NCBI GenBank assembly: GCA_900552525.1
Contig: UNSK01000030.1
Coordinates: 1-23,689, forward strand
Length of the DNA stretch: 23,689 nt
DNA from: Candidatus Gastranaerophilales bacterium
GTDB lineage: Bacteria; Cyanobacteriota; Vampirovibrionia; Gastranaerophilales; Gastranaerophilaceae
Direction: 5' to 3'
Shown here: positions 8,628 through 17,842 of the stretch, piece by piece
Numbering within the stretch: the stretch's first letter is position 1
Layout of the letters: each line of letters opens with the position of its first letter
Notes under the pieces: generated by a model
Seen by the model: only the letters and a program-made list of their open reading frames with translations
The model's database searches: none
Told to the model about the DNA's origin: nothing
Program-made: the position numbers and the translations under genes

Positions 8628-8697
8628 ATTATAAACCTCGTGATTTATATCTATAATAAATTAGTTGCTTAGAAAAACATCAGGAAATGTATCTAGT

Positions 8698-9663
8698 CTA
8701 GAATGGTAAATCTTCATTAAACTCGGTAATATTATTAATATACTCCTGCCTTGACAAAGCATTCGTCTTACCTTCCTCAATTTTATTCCAAAGAGCTTCT
8801 ATTGACACCTTCTGCTTACCAAGAAGTTCATTTAAAGCCTGTGCCTGCTCAGAATTTAAATTAATATCTTTAACCTTATTATTAAATTTACTAACATTTC
8901 GGCTAATAACTCGTTGTGCAGGTTTATGCAGCTGACTCAAAAGAGCTATATCTTCGTCTGTTACCGGAGTTTCTGTATAGATTTTCTCTGCTTCGCTTAT
9001 TGCTTCATTAATTTGCGGCATTATTTTTTTATGCTTATTAATTAAATATTCAATTTTATTTTTTGCCTCCATATAAGCCTTAATAGTCAGAGAATCATTC
9101 TTTACTTTTTCTTCTAAAGAGGCTGTCTGTCGCAAAATATTACTATAATAGAGATATGGAAATCCTAAATTAAAATCAGCTCTCTCAAGCTTTTTATCTT
9201 TTGCATAAATCGAAGGTGCAAGTTTAGCGAAAGTCATATTCTTTAAACCATTTTTGATATCTCTTTTTAGATTTTTGAAAGCCTCTGGTGCTTCACCTAA
9301 AAAATCTGGAACTTCAAATATTCCGCTCTGTCTTATATTAACAGCCATTAAGGCTGCATCCTCTCCCGCATACCATTTTTTAGATTTTTCTTCTAAATAG
9401 TTAAATTCTGATTGATTTGCACTCCATTCACCAAGTCTTAACCTCTTTGCTTCTTTAAACTCAGCAGGATCAAAATCGGGAAGCACAAAAAATGGAGTTC
9501 GTATTAGATTGCGTCTTTTGCAAACTTTTTCCATCAATTCTTCCGTATTGGGATTATATTCCTTCAAAAAAGGTTTAATCACAGTTTCTATTTCTTTTGC
9601 AGCTTTTTTATTAATTAACGCCCCATTAAAATTCACTCTGTTGTTTATTGGTAAAATTTTCAT
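8698..9663 (-). CDS. Hypothetical helical protein with MK...FNG N-terminal tail
   Basis: I do not recognise a family. The ATG at 9663 (321 residues) is preferred over the one at 9669, because AGGAG lies 9 nt before it but only 3 nt before the other. The N-terminus MKILPINNRVNFNGA resembles that of the M16 peptidase in this window. The rest is soluble, charged and mostly helical, with likely coiled-coil stretches (for example YLINKHKKIMPQINEAISEAEK). There is no signal peptide or membrane helix. It stands alone, divergent from the KE-rich gene at 9782. Base composition matches the neighbours. Confidence 0.75.
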   Translation of the reverse strand: MKILPINNRVNFNGALINKKAAKEIETVIKPFLKEYNPNTEELMEKVCKRRNLIRTPFFVLPDFDPAEFKEAKRLRLGEWSANQSEFNYLEEKSKKWYAGEDAALMAVNIRQSGIFEVPDFLGEAPEAFKNLKRDIKNGLKNMTFAKLAPSIYAKDKKLERADFNLGFPYLYYSNILRQTASLEEKVKNDSLTIKAYMEAKNKIEYLINKHKKIMPQINEAISEAEKIYTETPVTDEDIALLSQLHKPAQRVISRNVSKFNNKVKDINLNSEQAQALNELLGKQKVSIEALWNKIEEGKTNALSRQEYINNITEFNEDLPF

Positions 9664-9687
9664 AAACATATACTCCTTAATATACTA

Positions 9688-9696
9688 AATATACCA
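9688..9696 (-). promoter_or_regulatory. Extended -10 promoter of the 321-residue hypothetical gene
   Basis: Minus strand TGGTATATT, the same form as at the tRNA promoter. Transcription would start at about 9681, just ahead of the AAGGAG ribosome site. Confidence 0.45.
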
Positions 9697-9781
9697 CAAA
9701 TAAAAGTTATACTTTTGTCGCATTTAATTACAAGATATTTGGTTCATAATTCATATGTTCACATAAGAAAGGAGTTAACTC

Positions 9782-9994
9782 ATGCAAAAAGACGAAAAAG
9801 AACCAAAAGAAACTTTAGGAGAAAAAGTTAAAGATAAGGCTCATGAAATTAAGGAAGATTTAAAAGAAGATGCCGAAAAAATGAAAGAGGGCGTAAAAAA
9901 AGGCGCTCATGATGTTAAAGAAAAAGCACACGAACTAAAAGAAAAAGCCGCTGAAAAAATGGACGAAATGAAAGAAAAACACAAAAAGGCATAA
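9782..9994 (+). CDS. Small KE-rich amphipathic helical repeat protein (LEA-like)
   Basis: 70 residues, about three tenths Lys and a quarter Glu, with no Cys, Trp, Phe or Tyr. From residue 15 it runs in imperfect 11-residue units (KVKDKAHEIKE, LKEDAEKMKEG, VKKGAHDVKEK, AHELKEKAAEK). This is the period of late-embryogenesis-abundant group 3 and apolipoprotein-like helices, which fold on drying or on contact with membranes. GGAG stands 7 nt before the ATG, and a strong terminator follows. A stress-protective or membrane-surface role is inferred from composition only; low-complexity ORFs of this type also arise independently, so homology is uncertain. Confidence 0.75.
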   Translation: MQKDEKEPKETLGEKVKDKAHEIKEDLKEDAEKMKEGVKKGAHDVKEKAHELKEKAAEKMDEMKEKHKKA

Positions 9995-10000
9995 ACACTA

Positions 10001-10031
10001 AAAAAGAAACACCAGCCGGTGTTTCTTTTTT
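10001..10031. terminator. Bidirectional intrinsic terminator
   Basis: Perfect 13-bp stem AAAAAGAAACACC/GGTGTTTCTTTTT with an AGCC loop. A-rich and T-rich flanks make it work on both strands: for the KE-rich gene (+), and for the small gene at 10034-10285 (-), which ends 3 nt away. Confidence 0.88.
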
Positions 10032-10033
10032 AG

Positions 10034-10285
10034 TTATTCATCTATTAAACCTAAATTATCATTTTCTGTTGCAATTTCTAACAGACGATATGAAAGGTAA
10101 GCACCGAGAGCAACTGCTTTCAAATCAATGCTTTCATCATGTTTTGCTACTTCGAGAATAGCACTGTTAACTTCAGGATTTTCTTCCTTCAAATACTGAA
10201 CCATATTTTTTCTCCAGTTTTGCACATCCTGAAATGCTTCTGAAAAAACTTCTGATGATATATCTTCTGTTATAATTGGCAACAT
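10034..10285 (-). CDS. Small acidic hypothetical protein
   Basis: 83 residues, not recognised. Acidic, soluble and probably all-helical: a first helix around SSEVFSEAFQDVQNWRKNMVQYL and a second around LKAVALGAYLSYRLLEIA. No signal peptide. AGGAG stands 9 nt before the ATG, and a matching promoter and terminator frame it as a single-gene unit, so it is very likely expressed. Confidence 0.7.
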   Translation of the reverse strand: MLPIITEDISSEVFSEAFQDVQNWRKNMVQYLKEENPEVNSAILEVAKHDESIDLKAVALGAYLSYRLLEIATENDNLGLIDE

Positions 10286-10311
10286 ACTTCTCTTCTCCTA
10301 TTTATTATTAG

Positions 10312-10340
10312 ATTATATACTATCTTCAAAAAAGATACAA
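10312..10340 (-). promoter_or_regulatory. Promoter of the small acidic gene
   Basis: TTGTAT (10340-10335), 17-nt spacer, TATAAT (10317-10312). An inverted repeat TATCTT-N5-AAGATA (10321-10337) fills the spacer and could be an operator. Confidence 0.5.
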
Positions 10341-10353
10341 TACACTATATATA

Positions 10354-11817
10354 TTAAGAATTCTTTCTTATTTTTTTCTTAGAACAGCCATCTTTTAGCT
10401 CAACTTCTCCATTTGCAATATTTTTGCCAATAGATTTTTCAAGCGTAGCTTTTGCTGCATTATAATCATACATTGTCTGATAATATGTCAGCATCGCATT
10501 CTGATACTGAACCTGTGCATCTTTAAGCTCTATAGGATTTCCAACCCCGACTTTATACCTGCCATATGAAAGTTCGTAATTTTCTTTTGCCTGCTTTAAT
10601 CCCAAAAATGCCACTGGAATTTTATTCTTTTTCTCTGTTAAAGAGTAGTATGATTCCTGAATCTCGTAATAAATATTATTTTTAGTATTTATCGCATTAG
10701 ATTGTTCACGAGAATACAAGGCCTGAGCTTCTTTAATTTCATTTTTTATAAGCATTCCGTTTATTGTCGGGAAGTTCAAATAGCCGCCATAGTTATAACC
10801 GTAATTAGATGTTGGATGGCTTCCGCCGATTTGATATTGTCCTTCTATTGTCAATTGCGGAAAGTAAGATTTTTTAACAAGTTTTACATTCTGCTTCGCT
10901 TCTTCGACCTTAACTTCTGCCAGCTGAAATTCTGGTCTGGATGTTTGTGCCGTTTTTATAGCACTATCAAGAGTAATATCACACGGTTCATACCTTAATG
11001 TTTCAGTTACTTTATATTTATTTGAATAAGGAAGCCCCATCGTGTTATTTAACTTTGCCATAGCAATATCAACAGCATTTTCTGCCTGAATTAAATTTAG
11101 TTTTGCATTGCTTAGGTTTACTTCTGCAATAGTTACATCAACCTTCGGTTTTGTTCCGACTTTATAGAATGCCTTTGCCTGATCATAAAAAGCTGCATAT
11201 TTTGCTACCATATCTTCTGCGACTTTTTTTGCTTCTATTGCATACTGAAGATAGTAATAAGATTTCTTAACTTCACACAGAACATCATTAACTGTTCCGG
11301 TCAGAGTAATTTTATAGCCCTGACTATCTAATTTTCTTATTGTCACCTGATTTTGCGTAACCCCAAAATCATAGAGCATCTGAGAAGCACTTATCTGACC
11401 TAAAACCCAGTAATTAAAAGTCAAATTTCTTCCTAACGCATCAGATAACTGGAGCTGTTTAATTTTGGTATATCCAGTTTGCCAGCCAAACTGTGGGAAA
11501 TAAGCTGCCCAAGCCTGCCTAATTCTTGCATCTGATGCAAAAACATCCTGCATTGCAGCTTGTATGCGAGGATTATTGCCCAATGCAAACTTCATACATT
11601 CTTCAAGACTTATATCAACAGTATTCTCAACACTACCCTGAATAAGCAGAGAATTATCACTTTCTTTTTTAGGTTCGACATCTCTGCTGTCCGGATACTC
11701 TTCTTTTTGTATTGCATTACCCAAATCACTATCTTTATGCCAGAAAGCAGCCTGAGAACTTATCTGGGTAATCATTAAGAATATTATAGATATTATAAAC
11801 AATCTTAATTTTTTCAT
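10354..11817 (-). CDS. TolC-family outer-membrane channel of the RND pump
   Basis: 487 residues. Signal peptide of about 23 residues ending SQA, then a linker of about 50 residues (DSRDVEPKKESDNS...), then two OEP repeats starting at about residues 70 (ISLEECMKFALGNNPRIQAAMQD) and 280 (LDSAIKTAQTSRPEFQLAEVKVEE). The C-terminus ends in a basic tail, CSKKKIRKNS. As the third gene of the pump operon it should provide the outer-membrane duct. Its ATG overlaps the RND stop as ATGA, with AAGGA 7 nt upstream, so translation is coupled. No clear terminator follows; 68 nt lie between its end and the next gene. Confidence 0.93.
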   Translation of the reverse strand: MKKLRLFIISIIFLMITQISSQAAFWHKDSDLGNAIQKEEYPDSRDVEPKKESDNSLLIQGSVENTVDISLEECMKFALGNNPRIQAAMQDVFASDARIRQAWAAYFPQFGWQTGYTKIKQLQLSDALGRNLTFNYWVLGQISASQMLYDFGVTQNQVTIRKLDSQGYKITLTGTVNDVLCEVKKSYYYLQYAIEAKKVAEDMVAKYAAFYDQAKAFYKVGTKPKVDVTIAEVNLSNAKLNLIQAENAVDIAMAKLNNTMGLPYSNKYKVTETLRYEPCDITLDSAIKTAQTSRPEFQLAEVKVEEAKQNVKLVKKSYFPQLTIEGQYQIGGSHPTSNYGYNYGGYLNFPTINGMLIKNEIKEAQALYSREQSNAINTKNNIYYEIQESYYSLTEKKNKIPVAFLGLKQAKENYELSYGRYKVGVGNPIELKDAQVQYQNAMLTYYQTMYDYNAAKATLEKSIGKNIANGEVELKDGCSKKKIRKNS

Positions 11818-14800
11818 TGATTTTTCCTTCGATTATTGATAAATTCTTCGGCTTTTTCTTTAACAACATTTGTCATTACGAAAAATGCCGGAACAAGAAT
11901 ACTTCCGAGGAATGCAACGGCGAGCATCCCCCCAAACACAGATACACCTATAGAATGTCTGCTTCCAGCACCTGCACCGTGAGCAAATACCAGAGGAAGA
12001 AGCCCCAGAATAAACGCTATATTTGTCATCATAACAGCTCTAAACCTTAATTTGGCAGCCTGCATCGCAGCATCTATATAATTTAAACCGGGCTGTCCAT
12101 TTACCCCTTCCATTGCATCCTTAGCAAACTCAACAATCAGGATAGCTTGCTTTGTACTCAAACCGATTAACATAACCAAACCTACCTGAGCATAAATATC
12201 AAGCGAAAGTCCTGACACATATTGGAAGAAAATAGCACCTAATAATGCCACTGGAGAAATCATCAATACCGCAGCCGGAAGCATCCAGCTTTCATATAAC
12301 GCAACCAGAAAGAGGTACACAAATGTAAGGGCTAGCGCAAGAATTGGTCCAATTTGTCCGGATGATTGCTGTTCTTGCAACGAAGTTCCAGACCAGGCAA
12401 AGTCCATATCCTTAGGCAGAATTTCATCTGAAATTCTTGTCATAGCTTTCATTGCATCACCGGAACTTACGCCTGAAGCAGGGTTTCCGTTAATAGTAAT
12501 TGCTGGATACATATTAAATCTAGTTAATGAGTATGGCCCTACTATATTGGTTGTAGATATAACAGCTGACAATGGAACCATTTTTCCCTGATTATTTTTC
12601 ACATAAATCTTGTTTATATCACTTAACGTTGCTCTGTATGGCGCATCTGCCTGCATATAAACACGGTAAACTCTTCCATATTTATTAAAGTCATTTACAT
12701 AAACAGCGCCAAACTGAGCAGCAAGCGTTGAATATATTTCCGAAATTGAAACGCCTTGAGCCATAGCTTTATCTTCTTCAATTTTGACAACAACCTGCGG
12801 CAGAGAAGACGTAAAAGATGTATACAAACTTGAGAACGCAGCATCACCACGTGCTGTTCTAAGTAATAATTGAGCCTCATCAAACAATTGATCAGATGAC
12901 CTATCGCCTTTATCAAGAAGCTGATATTCAAATCCGCCGTACATTCCCATACCGGTAATAGCTGGAGGAGAAGATACAAAACCTGTTACTTCCGGATATT
13001 TTGAGACAATAGCATTTGACTGTTTCATAATACTATTCAAAGAGAGTTTACTACTCTTTCTCTTTGACCATGGTTCAAGCTTTAAAATACAGAACGCTGA
13101 ATTTTCGCCATTCATACCATTTATCTGCATAACAGATACTACGCCTGGAATTTTTACAAGCTCATCTGAAATAGTTTTTACAACATCTGCGGTTCTGGAA
13201 AGAGTTGCACCATCCTGCAGCTGAATCATTGCAAATAATGCCCCCCTGTCCTCTTCCGGCAGGAAGCCTGTAGGACAAAGCCAGAACATAATTAAAATAC
13301 CTATAATTATTCCAATTAAAGTATTCATCGTCTTTTTAGGAGCACGAACAAAATATTCCACAGTTTTAAGGTATTTATCTCTTACACTATTGAACCAGTT
13401 TTCAAATTTTTGTATAAATTCAAAATCTGTTTTTTCTTCTCCTGATTTTAAAATCATCGCACATAATGCAGGAGAGAGAGTCAACGCAACAACAGTTGAC
13501 AATCCAATTGAAGTCGCAATACATACTGCAAATTGACGATACATTTGCCCTGATATACCACCCATAAATGATACCGGAACAAATACAGCCATCAAAACTA
13601 GAGATGTTGCTACAACAGCTCCAAAAACTTCCTGCATAGTTATTTCTGTAGCCTCCCGAGGCTGCTTACCTTCTTGGATATGCCTTTGTGTATTTTCCAA
13701 TACTACAATAGCATCGTCAACAACAAGCCCTACTGCAAGAACTAAGCCAAAGAGGATTAACAGATTTATTGAAAAACCCATTAATGCCATAAAAATAAAT
13801 ACCCCGATTAATGAAACCGGAATTGCGCAAAAAGGGATAAATGCAGCACGCGCAGTTCCCAAAAATAAATAAGTTACTGCACTAACGAGAATAATTGCCA
13901 GAACAATCGCACTAATAACTTCATGAATGGATTCTCGTACAAACTCTGTTGTATCGTATTGAGTAAAATATTCAATATCCGTTGGAAATTTTTTACTCAA
14001 TATTTCCATTTTCTTTTCAATACGATTTACCAGATCAATGGTATTTGCTTCCGGAAGCTGTGATATTGAAATCATTGCAACATCACTTTCGCCAATTCTA
14101 ACAGCAGAAGAATAGTTTTCTGCTCCAAGTTCTACACGAGCCACATCCTTTATACGAACATTAGAACCGTTAACATTTGACTTTACTATAATATTTTCAA
14201 ACTCTTCTACCGTCTTCAATCTTCCCTTGGTTCTAAGAGTAAACTTCATCATCTGCGGATTATCCATTGGTTCAACACCAATATTTCCTGCAGGAGCCTG
14301 AGTATTCTGAGAAGTTATTGCAGCATTTATATCAGAAGTCGAAACACCTAAACTTGCCATTTTATCAGGTTTTAGCCAGATTCTCATAGAATAGTCGCCC
14401 GCACCGAATATCTGCACCTGACCGCAGCCTTTTGTACGAGCAAGTTCGTCTTTTATATACATCGTTGCATAGTTTGCAAGAAATAAAGAATTGTAAGTTT
14501 TATTTGGTGAAGTTAACGCAATAAACAGTGCGCCTGCACCGCCTGTTGTCTTTTTAACAGTCAAACCGTAACGCTTTACTTCCTCTGGCAGACGGGGTTG
14601 AACCAATTGCAGCTGGTTTTGAACATTTACCAGAGCCATATCTGGATCTGCTCCAACATCAAAATATAATGTTAATTTGTAAGATCCATTTTTTGATTCA
14701 GAAGACATATAAAGCATATCTTCAATACCGTTCAACTGCAACTCAATAGGAGCAGCAATTGTAGATGTAATTACATCGGAACTGGCACCGCTGTATGTAG

Positions 14801-14942
14801 CACTAACAATTACCTGCGGAGGAGTTATTGAAGGATACTCCTCTAAAGGCAGAGTTGTAAGTGATATTAACCCTGCTAATATAATTGCAATAGAAATTAC
14901 TATAGCAAATTTAGGTCGTTTTATAAATAAATTGCCTGCCAT
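11814..14942 (-). CDS. RND multidrug efflux pump, HAE1/AcrB type
   Basis: Inner-membrane proton-drug antiporter, 1042 residues, the usual length. The proton relay is intact: Asp409-Asp410 in LVVDDAIVVLEN, Lys931 in GLSTKQAILIVEFAKD, and Arg966 and Thr973 in KLRFRAVMMTNIAF, matching D407/D408/K940/R971/T978 of AcrB. The N-terminus FIKRPKFAIVISIAIILAGL and the porter block LPLEEYPSITPPQVIVSATYSGAS are classic for the family. Its ATG overlaps the adaptor stop (TAATG). Adaptor, pump and channel together make a complete tripartite exporter for amphiphilic compounds such as bile salts or drugs; the actual substrates are not visible. Confidence 0.97.
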   Translation of the reverse strand: MAGNLFIKRPKFAIVISIAIILAGLISLTTLPLEEYPSITPPQVIVSATYSGASSDVITSTIAAPIELQLNGIEDMLYMSSESKNGSYKLTLYFDVGADPDMALVNVQNQLQLVQPRLPEEVKRYGLTVKKTTGGAGALFIALTSPNKTYNSLFLANYATMYIKDELARTKGCGQVQIFGAGDYSMRIWLKPDKMASLGVSTSDINAAITSQNTQAPAGNIGVEPMDNPQMMKFTLRTKGRLKTVEEFENIIVKSNVNGSNVRIKDVARVELGAENYSSAVRIGESDVAMISISQLPEANTIDLVNRIEKKMEILSKKFPTDIEYFTQYDTTEFVRESIHEVISAIVLAIILVSAVTYLFLGTARAAFIPFCAIPVSLIGVFIFMALMGFSINLLILFGLVLAVGLVVDDAIVVLENTQRHIQEGKQPREATEITMQEVFGAVVATSLVLMAVFVPVSFMGGISGQMYRQFAVCIATSIGLSTVVALTLSPALCAMILKSGEEKTDFEFIQKFENWFNSVRDKYLKTVEYFVRAPKKTMNTLIGIIIGILIMFWLCPTGFLPEEDRGALFAMIQLQDGATLSRTADVVKTISDELVKIPGVVSVMQINGMNGENSAFCILKLEPWSKRKSSKLSLNSIMKQSNAIVSKYPEVTGFVSSPPAITGMGMYGGFEYQLLDKGDRSSDQLFDEAQLLLRTARGDAAFSSLYTSFTSSLPQVVVKIEEDKAMAQGVSISEIYSTLAAQFGAVYVNDFNKYGRVYRVYMQADAPYRATLSDINKIYVKNNQGKMVPLSAVISTTNIVGPYSLTRFNMYPAITINGNPASGVSSGDAMKAMTRISDEILPKDMDFAWSGTSLQEQQSSGQIGPILALALTFVYLFLVALYESWMLPAAVLMISPVALLGAIFFQYVSGLSLDIYAQVGLVMLIGLSTKQAILIVEFAKDAMEGVNGQPGLNYIDAAMQAAKLRFRAVMMTNIAFILGLLPLVFAHGAGAGSRHSIGVSVFGGMLAVAFLGSILVPAFFVMTNVVKEKAEEFINNRRKNQ

Positions 14943-16144
14943 TATTTTTTCCCTAGTTTACTTAATTTACTTTTTATTTTTCCAAACAAACTTTGCTTAT
15001 TTTGCCCTTCAGATTCTTTTGGCACAGCCTGAACAATTCTCACCGGACGTCCTTGAATGACCTTTTGCAGACCCGTTGCAATTATTCTGTCGCCGGCTTT
15101 TACCCCTTCTGAAACAATCCACATATTATCCTCTGTTTCACCCATAGTTTTTATATAAACCATTTTAGGTAAGTTTTTTTCATCAAGAACAAACAGATAG
15201 CGTCCTTCTTGATTTTCCATAGTAGCGCTTTGAGGAACCACCGGCATATCGTCCTTAGATTTTGAATATATTATTACCCTGCCAAAATCACCTTGAATTA
15301 ACTCATCCTTAGGGTTAGGAAAAGTTGCTCGCAAAGTTATTGTACCAGTTGTTTCTTCGACCTTATTATCGTAAAAATCCTGAACCCCTTTGATATCATA
15401 TTTTCTGCCGGTGCTGAAATAAAACTCAACATCTCTTTTTGCGTTTGCACCGTCAATTCTTACCAGCTCTGCATAGTCTTTGGAATTTAACGGAAATGTA
15501 ATATACATAGGATTTGAACTATTAATAGTAGTTAAAGCTCCGCTTGCAGTTGAAACAAAGTTACCAACTGTAACTGCAATAATCCCAACCCTTCCGTCTA
15601 CAGGAGATTTTACATGTGTGTAGCCAAGATTCCTCTGCGCATCTCTATACGCGCTTTCTGCACTATCTAACTGCGCGGAGTATGCATCTGACTGTGCCAG
15701 AACATTATCATATTCTGACCGCGCAATATAATCTTGTTTTACAAGTTCTTTATACCGTGCAAGCTGTTTATCGTAATATTTAGACATTGATTTTGCATTA
15801 TCAAGATTTGCCTTTGCCTGACTTGCTGCATACTGATATTGTTGAGGCTCTATCTCAAATAAAACCTGCCCTGCCTTTACATAATCGCCTTCTTTAAAAT
15901 AACTCCTGGTTAAATATCCACTGATACGCGCAAGAACATCTACTCTGTATTTTGAAACAACTCTTGCATTTGCCTGAAATTGACGTGTTACATAACGGCT
16001 GCCGACTTCTGTAACTGTAACTGCTGGTATTGCGCCAAGCGCACGCTGCTTAGCAGTCTTAGCTTTGTCAAAATTTGAGATTAGCCAGCGGCCTAAAATT
16101 AAAGCCAGCACAACGACTATAATTAATATAATTTTATTTCTCAT
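14942..16144 (-). CDS. Periplasmic adaptor (membrane fusion protein) of the RND pump
   Basis: 400 residues, AcrA/HlyD family. An uncleaved N-terminal anchor (IILIIVVVLALILGRWLI, residues 4-21) has no lipobox Cys, unlike AcrA. The lipoyl half-motif VDVLARISGYLTRSYFKEGDYVKAGQVLFEIEP is at about 69-101. An alpha hairpin follows (about 105-170, YAASQAKANLDNAKS to SAESAYRDAQRNL), then the second lipoyl half VKSPVDGRVGIIAVTVGNFVS, beta-barrel and membrane-proximal domains. The C-terminal tail is basic. It bridges the pump at 11814-14942 and the channel at 10354-11817. First gene of the operon, GGAG close to the ATG, with a palindrome over its promoter. Confidence 0.95.
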   Translation of the reverse strand: MRNKIILIIVVVLALILGRWLISNFDKAKTAKQRALGAIPAVTVTEVGSRYVTRQFQANARVVSKYRVDVLARISGYLTRSYFKEGDYVKAGQVLFEIEPQQYQYAASQAKANLDNAKSMSKYYDKQLARYKELVKQDYIARSEYDNVLAQSDAYSAQLDSAESAYRDAQRNLGYTHVKSPVDGRVGIIAVTVGNFVSTASGALTTINSSNPMYITFPLNSKDYAELVRIDGANAKRDVEFYFSTGRKYDIKGVQDFYDNKVEETTGTITLRATFPNPKDELIQGDFGRVIIYSKSKDDMPVVPQSATMENQEGRYLFVLDEKNLPKMVYIKTMGETEDNMWIVSEGVKAGDRIIATGLQKVIQGRPVRIVQAVPKESEGQNKQSLFGKIKSKLSKLGKK

Positions 16145-16189
16145 TAGCTCTCCAAGTCCTAAGTACTATTTATATTTTACGATAAACAC

Positions 16190-16224
16190 ATTATAGTATT
16201 ATGTCTAATTTTAAACATAATACT
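16190..16224 (-). promoter_or_regulatory. Promoter and palindromic operator of the RND efflux operon
   Basis: AGTATTATGT (16195-16204) and ACATAATACT (16215-16224) are perfect complements with a 10-nt spacer, so half-site centres are 20 bp (two helical turns) apart. A minus-strand TATAAT at 16195-16190 touches the palindrome, which therefore covers the spacer and -35 region. This is the layout of a TetR- or MarR-type repressor site, common at efflux operons; no regulator gene is in the window. The leader to the ATG is about 39 nt. Confidence 0.6.
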
Positions 16225-16271
16225 AACAAAAAATATAAGTCAAATCAAGAAACCCATATGGGGAACATTTA

Positions 16272-17840
16272 TTATTTTTCAATACGTAAATGCCTATCCG
16301 GCTCTTCCCCTATAGAAGTACTCTGGAGATTATATTGCTCGACAAGTTCGTGCTGAAGTTTTCTAATATGAGATGGCTGCGGTGCCAGCTCAATCATTAA
16401 AGCTCCATCCAATACTTTTTTTATTGCAGATTTAGCCTCATCTAAAGCTTTTTCTGCTTCATCGCTATATCCGGTCAAAGATTCTACATCACCAGGTTGT
16501 ATATCAAGAGCATCTTTCAAAACTTTTTGTATCTGTGCCATTGAGTTTGTTTTCACATAGAATATCTGAACCCTGTATTCTTTGGCTGTACTTAGAATTT
16601 TTGCACCGCCTTTTGCAAAGTTTTTATGAGCTATTACAATATCGGCATCTTCCACATTTCTAATAATTTCTACATTTAAATTCAGACGTTCAATAAGTTT
16701 CTCCACAATAGTACGTGAAACTGCATACAGATATAATTTTTTAAGCGGTTTAGCCTGTTCAACATATTTCTGGCGCGAAAAAGAAAAGTTCATCTTGTTA
16801 TCCGCCGGAGTCTGAAGTTCCTGTTTAGCCTCTTCTATAACAACAGGTTTATCAAGTTCTTTTTGTTCCACTTTTCTAATTTCAGGGCGGATAGGCCAGC
16901 CGCGTAAAATATAATCAACCGCCTCTGATGTATTTTTGTATACAGCGAGAGTATTTCTATCAAGAATTTCTATTACAATATCAAAAGTTGGCTGTTTTTC
17001 TCTTTCAAGAACAGTTTTTTGCGACGCTCTTCTTTTTGCCTCATCATCACCAAGTGTTACTGATTGTATGCCGCCGACCAAATCTGAAAGCGTCGGGTTT
17101 TTAATCAAACTTTCTAAACAGTTTCCGTGCGCTGTTGCAATCAGCATAACACCGCGTTCTGCAATAGTTCTTGCGGCCTGAGCCTCCGGCTCGGTTCCGA
17201 TTTCATCTACTACAATAACTTCTGGTGTATGGTTTTCTACAGCCTCTATCATTATATCTTTTTGTAATTCCGGCTGAGCAACCTGCATACGTCTTGCTGA
17301 CCCGACTGCCGGATGAGGAACATCTCCGTCGCCGGCGATTTCATTAGAAGTATCAACAATAACTACACGCTTACCAAGCTCATCTGCTACAAGCCTGGAA
17401 ATTTCTCTAAGCTTAGTTGTCTTACCAACACCCGGAGGCCCTAGAAATAATATACTTTTTCCCTGAGTACAAATATCTTTGATACAAGCAATTGTACCAG
17501 TTACTACACGGCCGATACGACAGGTAAGGCCTACAACTTTTCCCTGCCTGTTTCTAATCGCACTTATTCTATGAAGGGTGCCAGGGATACCGGAACGGTT
17601 ATCGTGTGTAAATTCCTGCAGATGGGAAGTTACAAAAGAAATATCTTCATCGTTTACAAAATCGCAATTTAATTTTTCAATCTTTCCGCCGGCATGTCTT
17701 ACCTCCGGTACTCTGCCTATATCAAGTACAATTTCTATAACATCATCCAACCTGTCAGACGACAAATTTTCAACAACTTTTCGGGGCATAACTGCTAAGA
17801 GTCGTTCGAGGTCATTTTGAAATTGTAAATTGCTCATCAT
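16272..17840 (-). CDS. ycf45: Ycf45-like AAA ATPase with R3H motif
   Basis: 522 residues. The N-terminal and central part is a SpoIIIAA/Ycf45-type P-loop ATPase: Walker A GPPGVGKT at 134-141, Walker B VIVVDEIG at 208-215, plus VDTSNEIAGDGDVPHP and TAHGN, which are typical of the family. The C-terminal half has a linker (about 325-365), a domain starting LKKLYLYAVSRTIVEKLIERL, and a final R3H nucleic-acid-binding motif, RKLQH (Arg and His separated by three), with downstream RHLRI. This domain set is characteristic of cyanobacterial and plastid Ycf45; single-stranded nucleic-acid binding is inferred. ATGs at 17840 and 17837 both lack a Shine-Dalgarno site; the short ORF ending 2 nt upstream may supply ribosomes by coupling. 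Confidence 0.9.
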   Translation of the reverse strand: MMSNLQFQNDLERLLAVMPRKVVENLSSDRLDDVIEIVLDIGRVPEVRHAGGKIEKLNCDFVNDEDISFVTSHLQEFTHDNRSGIPGTLHRISAIRNRQGKVVGLTCRIGRVVTGTIACIKDICTQGKSILFLGPPGVGKTTKLREISRLVADELGKRVVIVDTSNEIAGDGDVPHPAVGSARRMQVAQPELQKDIMIEAVENHTPEVIVVDEIGTEPEAQAARTIAERGVMLIATAHGNCLESLIKNPTLSDLVGGIQSVTLGDDEAKRRASQKTVLEREKQPTFDIVIEILDRNTLAVYKNTSEAVDYILRGWPIRPEIRKVEQKELDKPVVIEEAKQELQTPADNKMNFSFSRQKYVEQAKPLKKLYLYAVSRTIVEKLIERLNLNVEIIRNVEDADIVIAHKNFAKGGAKILSTAKEYRVQIFYVKTNSMAQIQKVLKDALDIQPGDVESLTGYSDEAEKALDEAKSAIKKVLDGALMIELAPQPSHIRKLQHELVEQYNLQSTSIGEEPDRHLRIEK

Positions 17841-17842
17841 TC

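Noticed and set aside
11814..11817. Frameshift between the RND gene and TolC
   Set aside because: It is a normal ATGA stop-start overlap; both proteins are complete with expected ends.
12695..12979. Second minus-strand frame inside the RND gene
   Set aside because: Frame-shifted shadow with Leu/Arg-rich composition; the RND frame is intact across it.
16253..16262. Palindrome CCCATATGGG between the Ycf45-like gene and the RND operon
   Set aside because: Ten bases, stem of three without a T run; too short to call a terminator or operator.
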